Source: Puffinus mauretanicus (Eukaryota; Chordata; Aves; Procellariiformes; Procellariidae). Taken from it: 64,000 nucleotides of DNA. A program made the position numbers and the translations under genes. The notes under the pieces were generated by a model, which saw nothing but the letters and a program-made list of their open reading frames with translations, had not been told where the DNA came from and did not search any database. Positions 50,111-60,030 of this stretch are shown piece by piece. The stretch is taken from the NCBI GenBank assembly GCA_023333565.1, contig JAJKFH010002646.1:620001-684000 (forward strand). The letters are read 5' to 3'. Numbering within the stretch: position 1 is the first letter of the stretch; every line of letters starts with the position of its first letter.

Positions 50111-52119
50111 TGACTGGCATTAAATTATAGCTTTAGATACTGCAAATGGGTAATGTAAAGACTGATTTAGAAGGTGGCCATGTTGAAAACTTCAGTTGAC
50201 TTTCTTGCATCTTAAGCACAAATTAATTTGCTACAATCTGTTTTCACTTAAGAATTTTTTAAACTTCATTTAGTCATTTAAAATTCTGTGTTCCATATGA
50301 CACAAAGAATAAAATCTTTGAAGTGCAACTGTAAACCTCTGTGCGTACATAAAGGTATTCATGTATTATATCTATATTCCCTTGCCTTCAGCTATGTGCT
50401 TGAAAAATATTCATCCCTTCTGGAAGAGGTAGGAGTACTTACAGATCTAATACAGTCTTTCTCAGTGGCCAATTATTTGTGCAACTGCTTTAGGCAAGTG
50501 TTTTCAGACATAGCTATCTTGACCTAGTCATATTTTCTGTATGTAGGCAACTTAACTACAACCTTACTTAGAAAAGTGACTGCAGTCTCCATTGCATGTG
50601 TTGCTTTTGATGCAGGGGAAAGTAATAATTGTTTTGTCAGAGAACTTCATGTATGGACCTTGGGCTTCTAGGTCCCATAGGGCAATTTATATGTTTAAAT
50701 ATGCCTGAAAACTTTACTTTGCTTGTTAAATTCATTCCACAGATTGTTACAAGCATTTGAAACAGGAATTTCAAACTACTGTCCTACCTTTTTATGGCTG
50801 ACAATTTTATTTTAATATGGATGCCTGAAATAGTGATGATTATGAAAGGGAGAGCATCCAACTGAAAGTTAACCAGTCAATAAAAATACAAGTGACTGTA
50901 CTGAACTTTCCTAGAAAAAGGGGTACGTAACACTGCATCATAATAATGCCTTATTTTTATAACATCCACCAATGTCTTTTCAGTTAAAAGGCTGAGAAAA
51001 GAACTAATGTGTCAAAAGACTATGTTTTGCAGCCCATAAAGCAATAAAGCATTTCTTCCAAGGGTCAACCTTATCCTGTATTGTAGATAAAATTGCACTG
51101 ACCTTTTATCTATATTGACAAAGATTTCATTCACAGAACTGATTTCTGACTTTTATACTTGAAAAAGTTGTATACTTTGACACCATGGCAATCAGACCTT
51201 TTCAGCCCAGACAAAATACACAAGCAACACAAAATACACAGAGGAAGATGTTAGATGTTGTCTTTGAAGATCAACAGAGAAAGGCACTTTAGAATATTAA
51301 CAGACTTCTAAGTTTTTCATAGCGCTGTGTTTTTATCCAATTGTTCTTCTCAATAGCTTTTTCTTTGTTGTTTTTTTTTTGTTTGTGTTTTTTTTTTTCC
51401 CAAATAGGGCATAAATATACTAGGTTTATTAAGGTTTATATACAACTCTGAAATCTGAAGTTGATCTGATTTTTTTGTTTGTTTTAAGATCTGTATGAGA
51501 ATGGCTAAACGTTAACGTTTCTTATTCCTTAGATTTCTTTCTCAGGTTTTCAGCTATTCTAACTGTATCAAAAGCATAATTAAATTGTGAACCAGAGAAC
51601 AGACAGATACTATCATCCATCAACTTGTCACTAGATACCAAGCAGAGTTGAAGTATAATCTACTTTATATGCTTCTAGCTTGTCTGTTGTAAATCCAGTG
51701 CCTACATAACCTATATCAATGAGTCAGATGAAGCCCCTCCTTTTATAATAGCTGGCAACCTGTATTTTCACTTTCTATATACTTTTAAAATGTATTTTAG
51801 TAATATGTGAATTGTTCAGTTTCCTGGAAAACTGTGTTTAGTACATGTCATCATATGTACTGGATTAATAGCCAGGAAACTGTTTCTATTTGTGCCTTCA
51901 TCATTGATTCACACTGTGACCTTAGATATAGAACTGAACTACTAAATCTTTCAGTTTCCCATCTTTAGAAAATGAGAATAATTTTGAAAAATATTTGCTA
52001 CAGTAATTTAATGTCTATAGATTGGATCTACTATAGAAGTGCTAGATATTGAGCATGGCTAGTTTCACCTCATGAAAACTAGACTGGGGCAAATGCTTAT
52101 TATTAATATTGTTTTAAGT
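50111..52119. other. Unique non-coding DNA
   Basis: No gene or transposon recognised. A T-rich run with G interruptions lies at 51363-51400. Confidence 0.5.
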
Positions 52120-53135
52120 AGAATCATAGAATCATCGAATAGTTTGGGCTGGAAGGGACCTTTAAAGGTCATGTCCAGCTTTTCAGCCACCAGTACCCCC
52201 AAGTCCTTTGCAGCAGGGCTGCTCTCAATCCCTTCATCCCCCAGCCTGTATTGATACCAAGGGTTGCCCCCATCCAGGTGCAGGACCTTGCACTTGTTGA
52301 ACCTCATGAGGTTCACATGGGACCACTTCTCAAGCTTGTCCAGGTCCCTCTGGATGGTATCCCGTCCCTCAGGTGTGTCAACCACACCACTCAGTTTGGT
52401 GTCATCTGCAAACTTGCTGAGGGTGTACTCAATCCCACTGTCTGTGTCATTGATCAAGATATTAAACAGTACCAGTCCCAATATGGATCCCTGAGGGGAT
52501 ACGACTTGTCACTGATCTCCATCTGGACATCGAGCCATTGACCACTACCCTCTGGATGCAACCATCCAACCAATTCCTCACGCACCGGACAGTCCACCCA
52601 TCAAATCCATATCTCTCCAGTTTAGAGAGAAGGATGTTGTGGGGGACTGTGTCAAAGGGCTTACAGAGGTCCAGAGAGATGACATCTGTAGCCCTTCCCA
52701 TGTCCACTGATGTAGTCACTCCATCATAGAAGGCCACTATGTTGGTCAGGCAGGACTTGCCCTTGGTGAAGCCATGCTGGCTGTCTCGAATCACCTCCAT
52801 GTCCTCCATGTGCCTTAGCATAGCTTCCAGGAGGATCTGTTCCATGATCTTCCCAGGCACAGAGGTGAGACTGACTGGCATGTAGTTCCCCAGGTCTTCC
52901 TTTTTTCCCTTTTTAAAAATGGGGGTTATGTTTCCCCTTTTCCAATCAGCGGGAACTTCACCGGACTGCCACAAATATGATGGATAGTGGCTTAACAGCT
53001 TCATCTGCCTTTTCCCTCAGGACCTGTGGACGGATCTTATCAGGTCCCATGGACTTGTACACCTTCAAGTTCCTGAGATGGTCTCAAACCTGATCTTCTC
53101 CTACAGTGGGTGGCTCTTCATTAAGTGCTGCAATG
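52120..53135 (-). mobile_element. CR1 LINE with internal deletion, minus strand
   Basis: The 3' end is at the low coordinate: GAATCATAGAATCATCGAAT, then GTTTGGGCTGGAAGGGACC. At about 52171 the 3' UTR jumps directly into ORF2 coding sequence just after the EKLDM block. The CR1 C-terminal region, the stop codon and most of the UTR (roughly 0.6 kb judged from the 22.4-kb copy) are missing. Coding homology then runs upstream through the RT domain to about 53135. It is a different, more diverged subfamily from the 22-24-kb copies, since its wording is [20 protein letters not shown]. Confidence 0.9.
52176..53130 (-). pseudogene. CR1 ORF2 reverse-transcriptase remnant
   Basis: Read on the minus strand in several frames. 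From the N side come an ED-V-DHLRNLK..KSMGPDKIRPQVL-like segment (about 53030-53115), then [51 protein letters not shown] and [16 protein letters not shown] (first catalytic Asp region). After these comes [11 protein letters not shown] (about 52395-52427), which keeps the FADD active-site aspartates. Frameshifts occur near 52975 and near 52490, where CCCCTCAGGG appears to have one extra base compared with the PQGS codons of the 1.5-kb copy. The reading stops at the internal deletion. It keeps the RT core but lacks both protein ends. Confidence 0.88.
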
Positions 53136-54024
53136 GCAAACTGCTGAATTGTAAAAGTGTTTTTGGTCACTTGGGTGGAGTTTTTTTCCCCAGTCTCTGC
53201 TGCCTTATTTAGTCAAACAATAATTGCCACTGAGTTTATGAAAATCTAAGAGTAAAATCTAATCTGTTCTCCCGATTCCCTCATTTGAAATGTTGACAAA
53301 TTAATTTGGAAAAAAGAATTTTGAATTATATAAATATTTATCTTAAATGACAGTGATGATAATTCTGTAATTTGTCTAGGTTTACATTCTTTAATACTTA
53401 TGTCCATAGTTACTGATTGATGAAGAAGAATACTCTAGGATGCAACTTAACTTGACATATGCAATGGCAAGTTGTGTTAAAAACATACTATTAAGCTAGG
53501 TCTTTTTTAGAGTCAGATCCTCAGCATAAGAATATTATGTAAATCAGGTCAATTCTTTCTAAGCAGTGAAATCTAATGTCAAAAAATACATATTTTAGCA
53601 TAAATTATTTAGTGAAAAGTTCAGTTCCTTTATAGTAGTGTGCCTGAAGCATTTGAATATGAGCATTTTGTCTGGCCATCGTTAACACATGCCATAGGAG
53701 ATTTCACTTCCTTCCAGACATTAGTTTCAAGACTTTTGCCATTTGACATGGTAACACAACTTTTCTTCCATTATATTTTCCTTCTCTGTCAACATTCATG
53801 TATTGTCATTTTGCAACATATATCACCAAGTGTATTGGCAATTGCATTTTAAATTGTTCAAATGTTTGAAAGTCTGTTGCAAAAGCACTGTAAGTTTTTC
53901 TGGGATAAGAGAAGGAGAATAATGGAGGAAGGGATCACTGAAGGGTTGCAGTGATAATTTCTGTCCTTTCTACTCTTTCCAGCAGGAAACAGTCTTAGCT
54001 AGATACCAAGTTTTTAATTTCTTA
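53136..54024. other. Unique non-coding DNA
   Basis: AT-rich spacer; nothing recognised. Confidence 0.5.
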
Positions 54025-54056
54025 AAATAAATAAATAAATAAATAAATAAATAAAT
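54025..54056 (+). repeat. (AAAT)8 microsatellite
   Basis: Eight perfect AAAT units, followed by ACATTTTTATTT. Not clearly the tail of any retroposon. Confidence 0.95.
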
Positions 54057-54282
54057 ACATTTTTATTTCCTCTACATAAGTAACTCTTGAATTTCTAAAG
54101 TGCTCAGATACTTGTATCTGGGAAGTTATTTTTAGTTACAGATGAATAATTCAGTTGACAATTTCAGCCTACCAGCAAACTAAAAACAAAACTTTGGGGA
54201 AAAAAATCTCTTGAATTCTTGGGGATTTTGTCCCTGAGGAAAAAAATCCCCCCAAAACAAAACAATAAACAAATCAACATCA

Positions 54283-55262
54283 TATATTCATAATATGAAG
54301 GCTGGAAGAGACCCTGCAAAGCCATCTAGTCTACTTCTCTGCTCCAGGCTAGAATCTGCTATGAAACTCATGCTTGACAGGCATTTCCTGAACCTGTCCT
54401 TAATGACACCACCACCACCACCACAACCCCATTTAAGCATCTATAGGCAATATATTCCAGTGCTTCACTACCCTTATCATCAGCAAGTTTCTACTAGTTT
54501 TTAGCTTGAATCCTTACTGCCGTTTGATTTCTCATTATAATATCAGTTCTTTCTTCTATGAGTTATAGACATACGAAAAATATAAATATTTCCTTCTTAT
54601 TGGTAAACATTTTTTACATCCTTGAGCACTACTATCCTATCCTGCTCTTCCTGAAGCTGAGCAAATTCAGTTGTTTCAGACTTTCTTGCCAGATTGTTCT
54701 GATCATTCTCATTATCATTCTTTATCTGGTACATATCTCTTTTTTGTATTGCAGTGCCTAAAACTGGACACAGTACTGCATTTAAGGTCTTACCCATCTT
54801 GAGACTATCAATAGGATGATTTCATATGCTGTGCAAGATACAGTCCAGCCTACAACCCAGTATGGTGTCTGCATTCTTCACAACAGTGTAATATTTTTTA
54901 TCCAGCAGAAGACGTATTTAGCCATTTTTTTTTCTCTGTCTTGTGGTGACATAGTTGATTTTTTTTTCCACGTAGATCATCTTGCATTTCTCTCTTTTGA
55001 ATGTTATCTTTTTTTAAAATCCATCCAATTTTTCAATATGCTTTTGAATTCTAATAGTGTATCTGTGATTTCTGCACACCTGGTGTCATCTACTGTCTTA
55101 ATAAGCATTTTCACTTTTCCATCATCAATATGTTGTTAATGAAAATATTTTAAAAAGCAGGCCTAAGGCGGAGTGCTTCAGGACCTCTTTGATATTTCCT
55201 TCCATGTTGATAATAGACCACTGCTACTTAGGGGTTATGGTTATCTAATCAGGTTTATATCT
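54283..55262 (-). mobile_element. Ancient CR1/L3-like LINE relic, minus strand, about 1 kb
   Basis: The plus strand shows, in order, reverse-complement landmarks of an old CR1-like element. GAAGGCTGGAAGAGACCC and CCATCTAGTCTACTTC form the 3' UTR. Then come ACCTGTCCTTAATGAC, GGCAATATATTCCAGTGCTT, AACTGGACACAGTACTGCAT, TCTTCACAACAGTGTAATA, CCACGTAGATCATCTTGCAT, ACCTGGTGTCATCTACTGTC and TTAATGAAAATATTTTAAAA. The last pieces correspond to the FADDTKL and LFNIFIND regions of the RT. All frames are heavily broken, giving only short spurious ORFs. An (ACC)n stretch at 54408-54423 lies inside it. The divergence indicates an insertion far older than the other CR1s here. Confidence 0.8.
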
Positions 55263-55633
55263 AGCCACACAGCTACCTTTTTTTCCTGTCTGTCACCCAT
55301 TAATCTCTTATTTATTCATATTCTAGACACACATTTTTTTTTCATGAGCGTCTGTTATTTCAGTTAAGTCATTATCTTCATCATTCTTATAATTTGTTAA
55401 GATTTCCTGCTCATGTTTTTTTCTGCATTTCTATGCGAACACCTAAGGCATTGGAAGAATCACTGGTGCCTTCTTGACAAAGTTTCTTATTCTGTTCTAC
55501 TCTTTCTCCTTTCTAGGTCCATTTCCAAGTTCACATATCTTACACTTAGGAGAGGGAGGGGCGAATATAGGATATAGTTATGCCTGGTGAGTCGTAGGTA
55601 TGTACTTAGAACACTCAGGCAATATGGAACTGT

Positions 55634-55806
55634 AGAATCACTGTGTCATAGAAAAACTGGTTGGAAGGGACATCTAAAGATCATCTAATACACCCACCTG
55701 CTAAAAGCAGGAGCATCCCTGCACTAGGTCAGATCAGTTATCGTTTTGTCTACCTGAGTCTTGGAAACCACCAAAGGCAGCCTTTCTGGGCTCCCTGTTC
55801 CACAGA
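55634..55806 (-). mobile_element. CR1 LINE 3'-end fragment, minus strand
   Basis: GTAGAATCACTGTGTCATAG, then CTGGTTGGAAGGGACATCTA, GATCATCTAATACACCCACC, TGCTAAAAGCAGG and GAGTCTTGGAAACCACCAAA follow the order of a reverse-complemented CR1 3' UTR and last codons. Diverged, intermediate in age. The upstream limit is unclear; similarity fades after CCCTGTTCCACAG. Confidence 0.78.
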
Positions 55807-58495
55807 TTTTAATGTGGGGTTTCAATTTTTGGGCATTGTCCCTGGCATCAAACTGAGTTTGGCTCCAGCATCCTCCTTACTATGTTTTGGATGGATGTTT
55901 TGGATTTAACAACAACTATCTCTGAAAATACTGACATTTCTGCTAGCAGGAAGAACACACTGAAATAAAATCAATCACAGTTCCATATGTCAAAATGGAA
56001 TTGTATTGTAAAATCCCCTAAATCCACAGTTTATAGTTTAGATGTCCCTCCCATTGTATAAACTCAAAGCATTTAACAAACTGGACAATATTTCTGTTCC
56101 TTCCTTGACAAAAAGACAATTAAAAGCTTGGCTGAAAAATAGTAATGTAAAAATAATTGAGTGTGAAGAAGCTCCACCCTTCACTGAAAATGACACCGAA
56201 CTTTGTGACTTTTTATTTAAAAGCTACAAAGGTTATATCTTTATTTTGAATTTAATTCCTTTCTTTCTGGTGATCAGAGTATCTTTTTTAAAGTAGGAAC
56301 AGGTTAAATTTAATTTTATAAACGTATATGAGAATCTGCCAATATAGCTGTATAAGCTGTGAAAGGACTGAAGTAAAAATAATGCAGTATTTAGATCTCT
56401 GAAAAACTTTCTGAAATTGTGACCAAAACATCATAAAATACATGATGATAAACAGCAGAGGGGATTTCACTAGGCTAAAATAGTACAGTTTAAAACTGCG
56501 TATCTGCAAGGTAGTGATAAAACTGAGCTAAAAATTAAATTCTAAAAATATAACTAGTACGATATTAATATTTATATTGAACTTAGTGGCAGAAAAAATG
56601 CCCTGAGCAAATTTCCTGCTTAAACTTTTATGTCATAAAATACCTTCAAGGTAGGGTCTCAGACAGTACTTTGAGTCCACACTTAATGATATTAAATGTA
56701 ACAGAATAAATTATGTACAAATCTGTAAAAATACAGAGATACTGAGTGTATTGTAGCTCTCTGTCTGATGTAACTCAGAAGGGATTCCACAGACAGTAGC
56801 ACTTACTTTTGTGTTTCTCTTAATGCTTCATATACTGCCTGCATACAAAAGGACCACATCACTTAATTTAGAGATAAGCTGATGATGAAGCAAAAGATTT
56901 TCAGGAATACACAGCAACGTGAAGTGTAAAATATTTAAATTGTATTGTGGAAGAGAAGCTGGTGGTGGCTATTTTAACTTCAGAAAACTACTACAAGATC
57001 TTTAACCATGGTAAAAAGAATGTATAACAAATGAAAAAATATTGTGAAAAATTACAGTGGATGAGCAGAAATAACAGTCATGGTAGATGGATCTGCATGA
57101 ATGAAGCATGAGGTCTAATGTCTGATGATAGAGGTTAGGTGAAGTGAAATTAATAATAAATCACACCTTCTTAGAGTGAGAGTAATTAATCATTGTAATG
57201 GTTTATTGAACAAAGTAGTAAATTCATCACTTGGAGTCTTTACCTGTAATACAATTTATTTCTAAAACTATGTCCCAAGATATTGGGCTTAATAGTATTT
57301 ACTTATGTAGAAGAGAAGAGTATTTCCTTCTTATGCAAAATTGATGAACTAGAAATGTGTTGTGTAAAAGGTAAGTCTAAATGACTCTAGGAGATTTCTT
57401 TTCCATTTAAATTCTCTTATTCTGAGTGGTTTTGTCTAAGGAGATTAAGATAAAACTAAAAAGCTGGGGCTTTTTAATTGCTCATTTGGGTCTTTCCTTG
57501 GAGTTACACTTACTTATGAATATTTAAATATTTTATTGTCTTGTATAATGTATGCCCTATATACATATGTACATGATGATATTATTGATCGCTTACATTC
57601 TTATGAATGTTTCTCCAAACAGTAACTCATCTAACTGCTGTACTTACACTTTCTGTGTCCATATATATTTGAGCATGCACACACACACACTCTTTCCATT
57701 ATAACAGCTAAGGGAATAAAAATGATAAGGGCTTATGATTCTTTGCCCCTTTGTTGGGTTTCAGATCAATGATACCTCTGTCTTCCTGAAATATTTAACA
57801 TTTGTCCTTGCCTTGGTGTATGACTCAGTTCTTTCATGCTTTGTAAATTAGATAAAGGTGTTTAGGATTGTATTGGATCATGGATAGCACTATTCACAGT
57901 CTGTGAAGGAATCTGGAAACTTTCTGTATGATTTGGAATGAAAATTTAAGATATTGATATTTTACCATGTTTCATCTCAAGTTACTTTTTTCAGTTTAGA
58001 GCTGTGACAAATTCTGTTATTGTTCTGCAGTGAAAGTCCACATATACATTCACAGAGAGGTTGCTCATTTGCCTTGTCACTCAAATGCAAAATTTTACTT
58101 TTTAAATTTGTGATTTGTGTAGGGGATCCCTCACTTCCTCAAGCTTGCAACCTGAACAAGTTAAGCCAAGCCCACTAAGTGCCATGACAGATCCTATCAA
58201 CCACTTAGTTGAAGCAGAGTTCTGCATGATCCGTCCTTGTGGGGACCCAAAAATATTTCATGATGGAGTTGTTTACCCATCTAAAAATTCTTGTTACAAA
58301 GTCCTTCGCTCTTCTTCTTTCCTCCTTCTGTTTTTCTTTTGGTTCTCTGTTCTTTTTATCTGTTACTACAGCCTTTTTGTCTAGGTTTCTCATCTGCAGC
58401 ATACAGCATACCCTGTCTTCAAACAACAGAATAATAAGAAAAAGCTGTAGAGCCCTGAAAAATAGCATTTGAAAAAAACCTGAGAGTTTTTCAGA
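55807..58495. other. Unique non-coding DNA
   Basis: No gene recognised. The 84-codon ORF at 56042-56296 and 89-codon ORF at 58115-58384 have no motif I know. A 13-nt (CA)n run lies at 57678-57690. The last few hundred bases may belong to the DIRS-like relic that follows, but I cannot show it. Confidence 0.45.
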
Positions 58496-60030
58496 CCCCA
58501 GTGGCCATTCAAACCCAAAATAGCACTGAGAGGCTCCGTCAGATGTGTTCCCAGCTTTGTGATGAAGCAGAGAAGTCTAATTTTCCTTTGACACCTCTGG
58601 GTCTAAAGGCCCTGGTCACAGTATGTCAGCAAATGGCACTGATGATCCTACGTAGCTGAAAGAATTTTTTTATCTGAGCTTTGACAATCAATGAGGAGTG
58701 AAGGGACTCAGCTTATTTTCCCACACCTTCTAATATGGGCGACTTCACTATCCGAATTAATCTTGTTCTATAGCATGGTACAGGCATAGATATATAGATG
58801 CACCTTACTAACGGCAATATTGATCTCTTGCAGAAAAGTCCCTGTTAGGCTCAGCAACAGTAGTACACCTACCTGGCTAAATAAGCCACGTTCTTTGCCT
58901 TGTCTTTCCACAAACCACTTTCCCACCAACCTTAAGTTAGCGATATCCTCCACTAAAGCAATATGGATTTTCTTCACTTTGATTAAGTTCCATATATCCA
59001 CTTGTCATGAGGCTGTAGTTATAATTTCTGTCCTCAAGTCTCAAAGGGTACTGGTTAACCTATTACCCCAATAGAAACTCTGTTCTCCTGCGGAATCTGC
59101 CCCCAGAGCTCCCAGCATCTCTCTCTTTGGGTTGCCGGTGCTTGGTCCTTGTTACTCTTCTTACTGAAGGTATCCCTTCTGGTTGCAGTTACTGCTGCCA
59201 AAAAGATGACAGAAATACCAATCCTATGGCTGAACCTTACTGAAAACAGTTATCTTAAGATAGAAAATTCTTAAAGAATCATCCAAATTTTTCATGAGGG
59301 TGATTTTTGAGTTCCATGTTAAGCAAGATATCAACATACCTTTTTTTTCATGAAAATTCTTCAGCTAAGACTGTTGTTCACACCCTCAATATCAAGTGGT
59401 TCTTGATGTCTATGTAATATTCATATACCAAGTATGGACTGAAGTCGGTAATGAAACTTACATAATAAGAAAATGAGAGAGTTAGATATCTCTTTGTATT
59501 TCAAGCTATGTCTATGGCTTTCCTGGGAAATGTTTTGAAGACTGATATTTGTCTAGCAGATACTTGGAGCTCTGTCTGTATCTTAACCTTGCATTATGCC
59601 TGTCTGTGGTATACAGAGCTGATGCAGCACTTGCTAAATTGATCCTGTAGTTGTGAAGAATCAGAAACTCCATAATTACTGAATGTATGGGAATTACTGC
59701 TGGGAATTTCACAGAGTCTGAACGGAGCTGTGGGATGGTGGTGGCCAAAAGACAGAAAGGACACTGTATTCACCTGCTATGCTTCCAGACATGTTGTTTA
59801 TCTGTTGATTCATTTCTCATAATCTTTCTCCCACCCTTCAGAGTTCTGCTCAGAATTTCTCTCTACATTCTGCATTTGAGAGGAAACTGAACTGGTGGTG
59901 ACCACGCTTTGCTGGTGGCTGTATGCCTCCAGAGAGGGCCATAAGGGCTGGGACAAATCTGCCCATCAATCACACATCCCGAAGTTACCCTAGTTACTCA
60001 TCAGTAATCTTTCTCTAGATAACATCAGCC
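58496..60030 (+). mobile_element. Ancient DIRS-like (tyrosine-recombinase) retrotransposon relic
   Basis: A decayed element recognised from its recombinase ORF (see the separate entry). A possible upstream piece at 58530-58650 reads PLTPLGLKALVTVCQQMAL, which resembles the helical segment between reverse transcriptase and RNase H in DIRS elements, but this is weak. Downstream of the recombinase, 59640-60030 is a GC-richer non-coding stretch (GGAAACTGAACTGGTGGTGA, GCTGGTGGCTGTATGCCTCC, GTTACTCATCAGTAATCT). I take it as the 3' non-coding end because its texture differs from the flanks. Both boundaries are approximate. DIRS elements integrate with a recombinase rather than an endonuclease and leave no target-site duplication. 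Confidence 0.6.
58840..59640 (+). pseudogene. DIRS-like tyrosine recombinase remnant
   Basis: Conserved blocks of the family appear in the right order but in different frames. A possible N-terminal SAM-like segment (NSSTPTWLNKPRS, about 58853-58891) is weak. LFLLKVSLLVAVTAAKKMTE (59155-59214) matches the family's LTLKxAxLVAxxSAxRxxEL helix. EFHVKQDINIP (59309-59341) matches the S-FHxNQxIxLP strand. HTLNIKW (59379-59399) matches HTLDVRR. A C-terminal segment at 59505-59597 contains AMSMAFLGNV and DICLADTWSS, ending LTLHY. In the family the Trp of TWSS (59565-59567) is the H/W position of the catalytic set and the final Tyr (59595-59597) the nucleophile. The HxxR box that should precede MAFL is missing, and about 60 codons between HTLNIKW and the C-terminal block are lost. 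Stops and frameshifts make it clearly dead. Family match is from memory. Confidence 0.7.

Noticed and set aside
54283..55262. Chain of short plus-strand ORFs (54295-55367) that could be read as a host gene
   Set aside because: They lie on the antisense of an ancient CR1-like relic whose landmarks account for the sequence.
56042..56296. 84-codon ORF with a charged N-terminal half and hydrophobic end
   Set aside because: I could not connect it to any family or exon structure. It may deserve a protein search but is not supported as a gene.
58115..58384. 89-codon ORF just upstream of the DIRS-like relic
   Set aside because: Considered as a possible gag or RT piece of that element, but I see no diagnostic motif.
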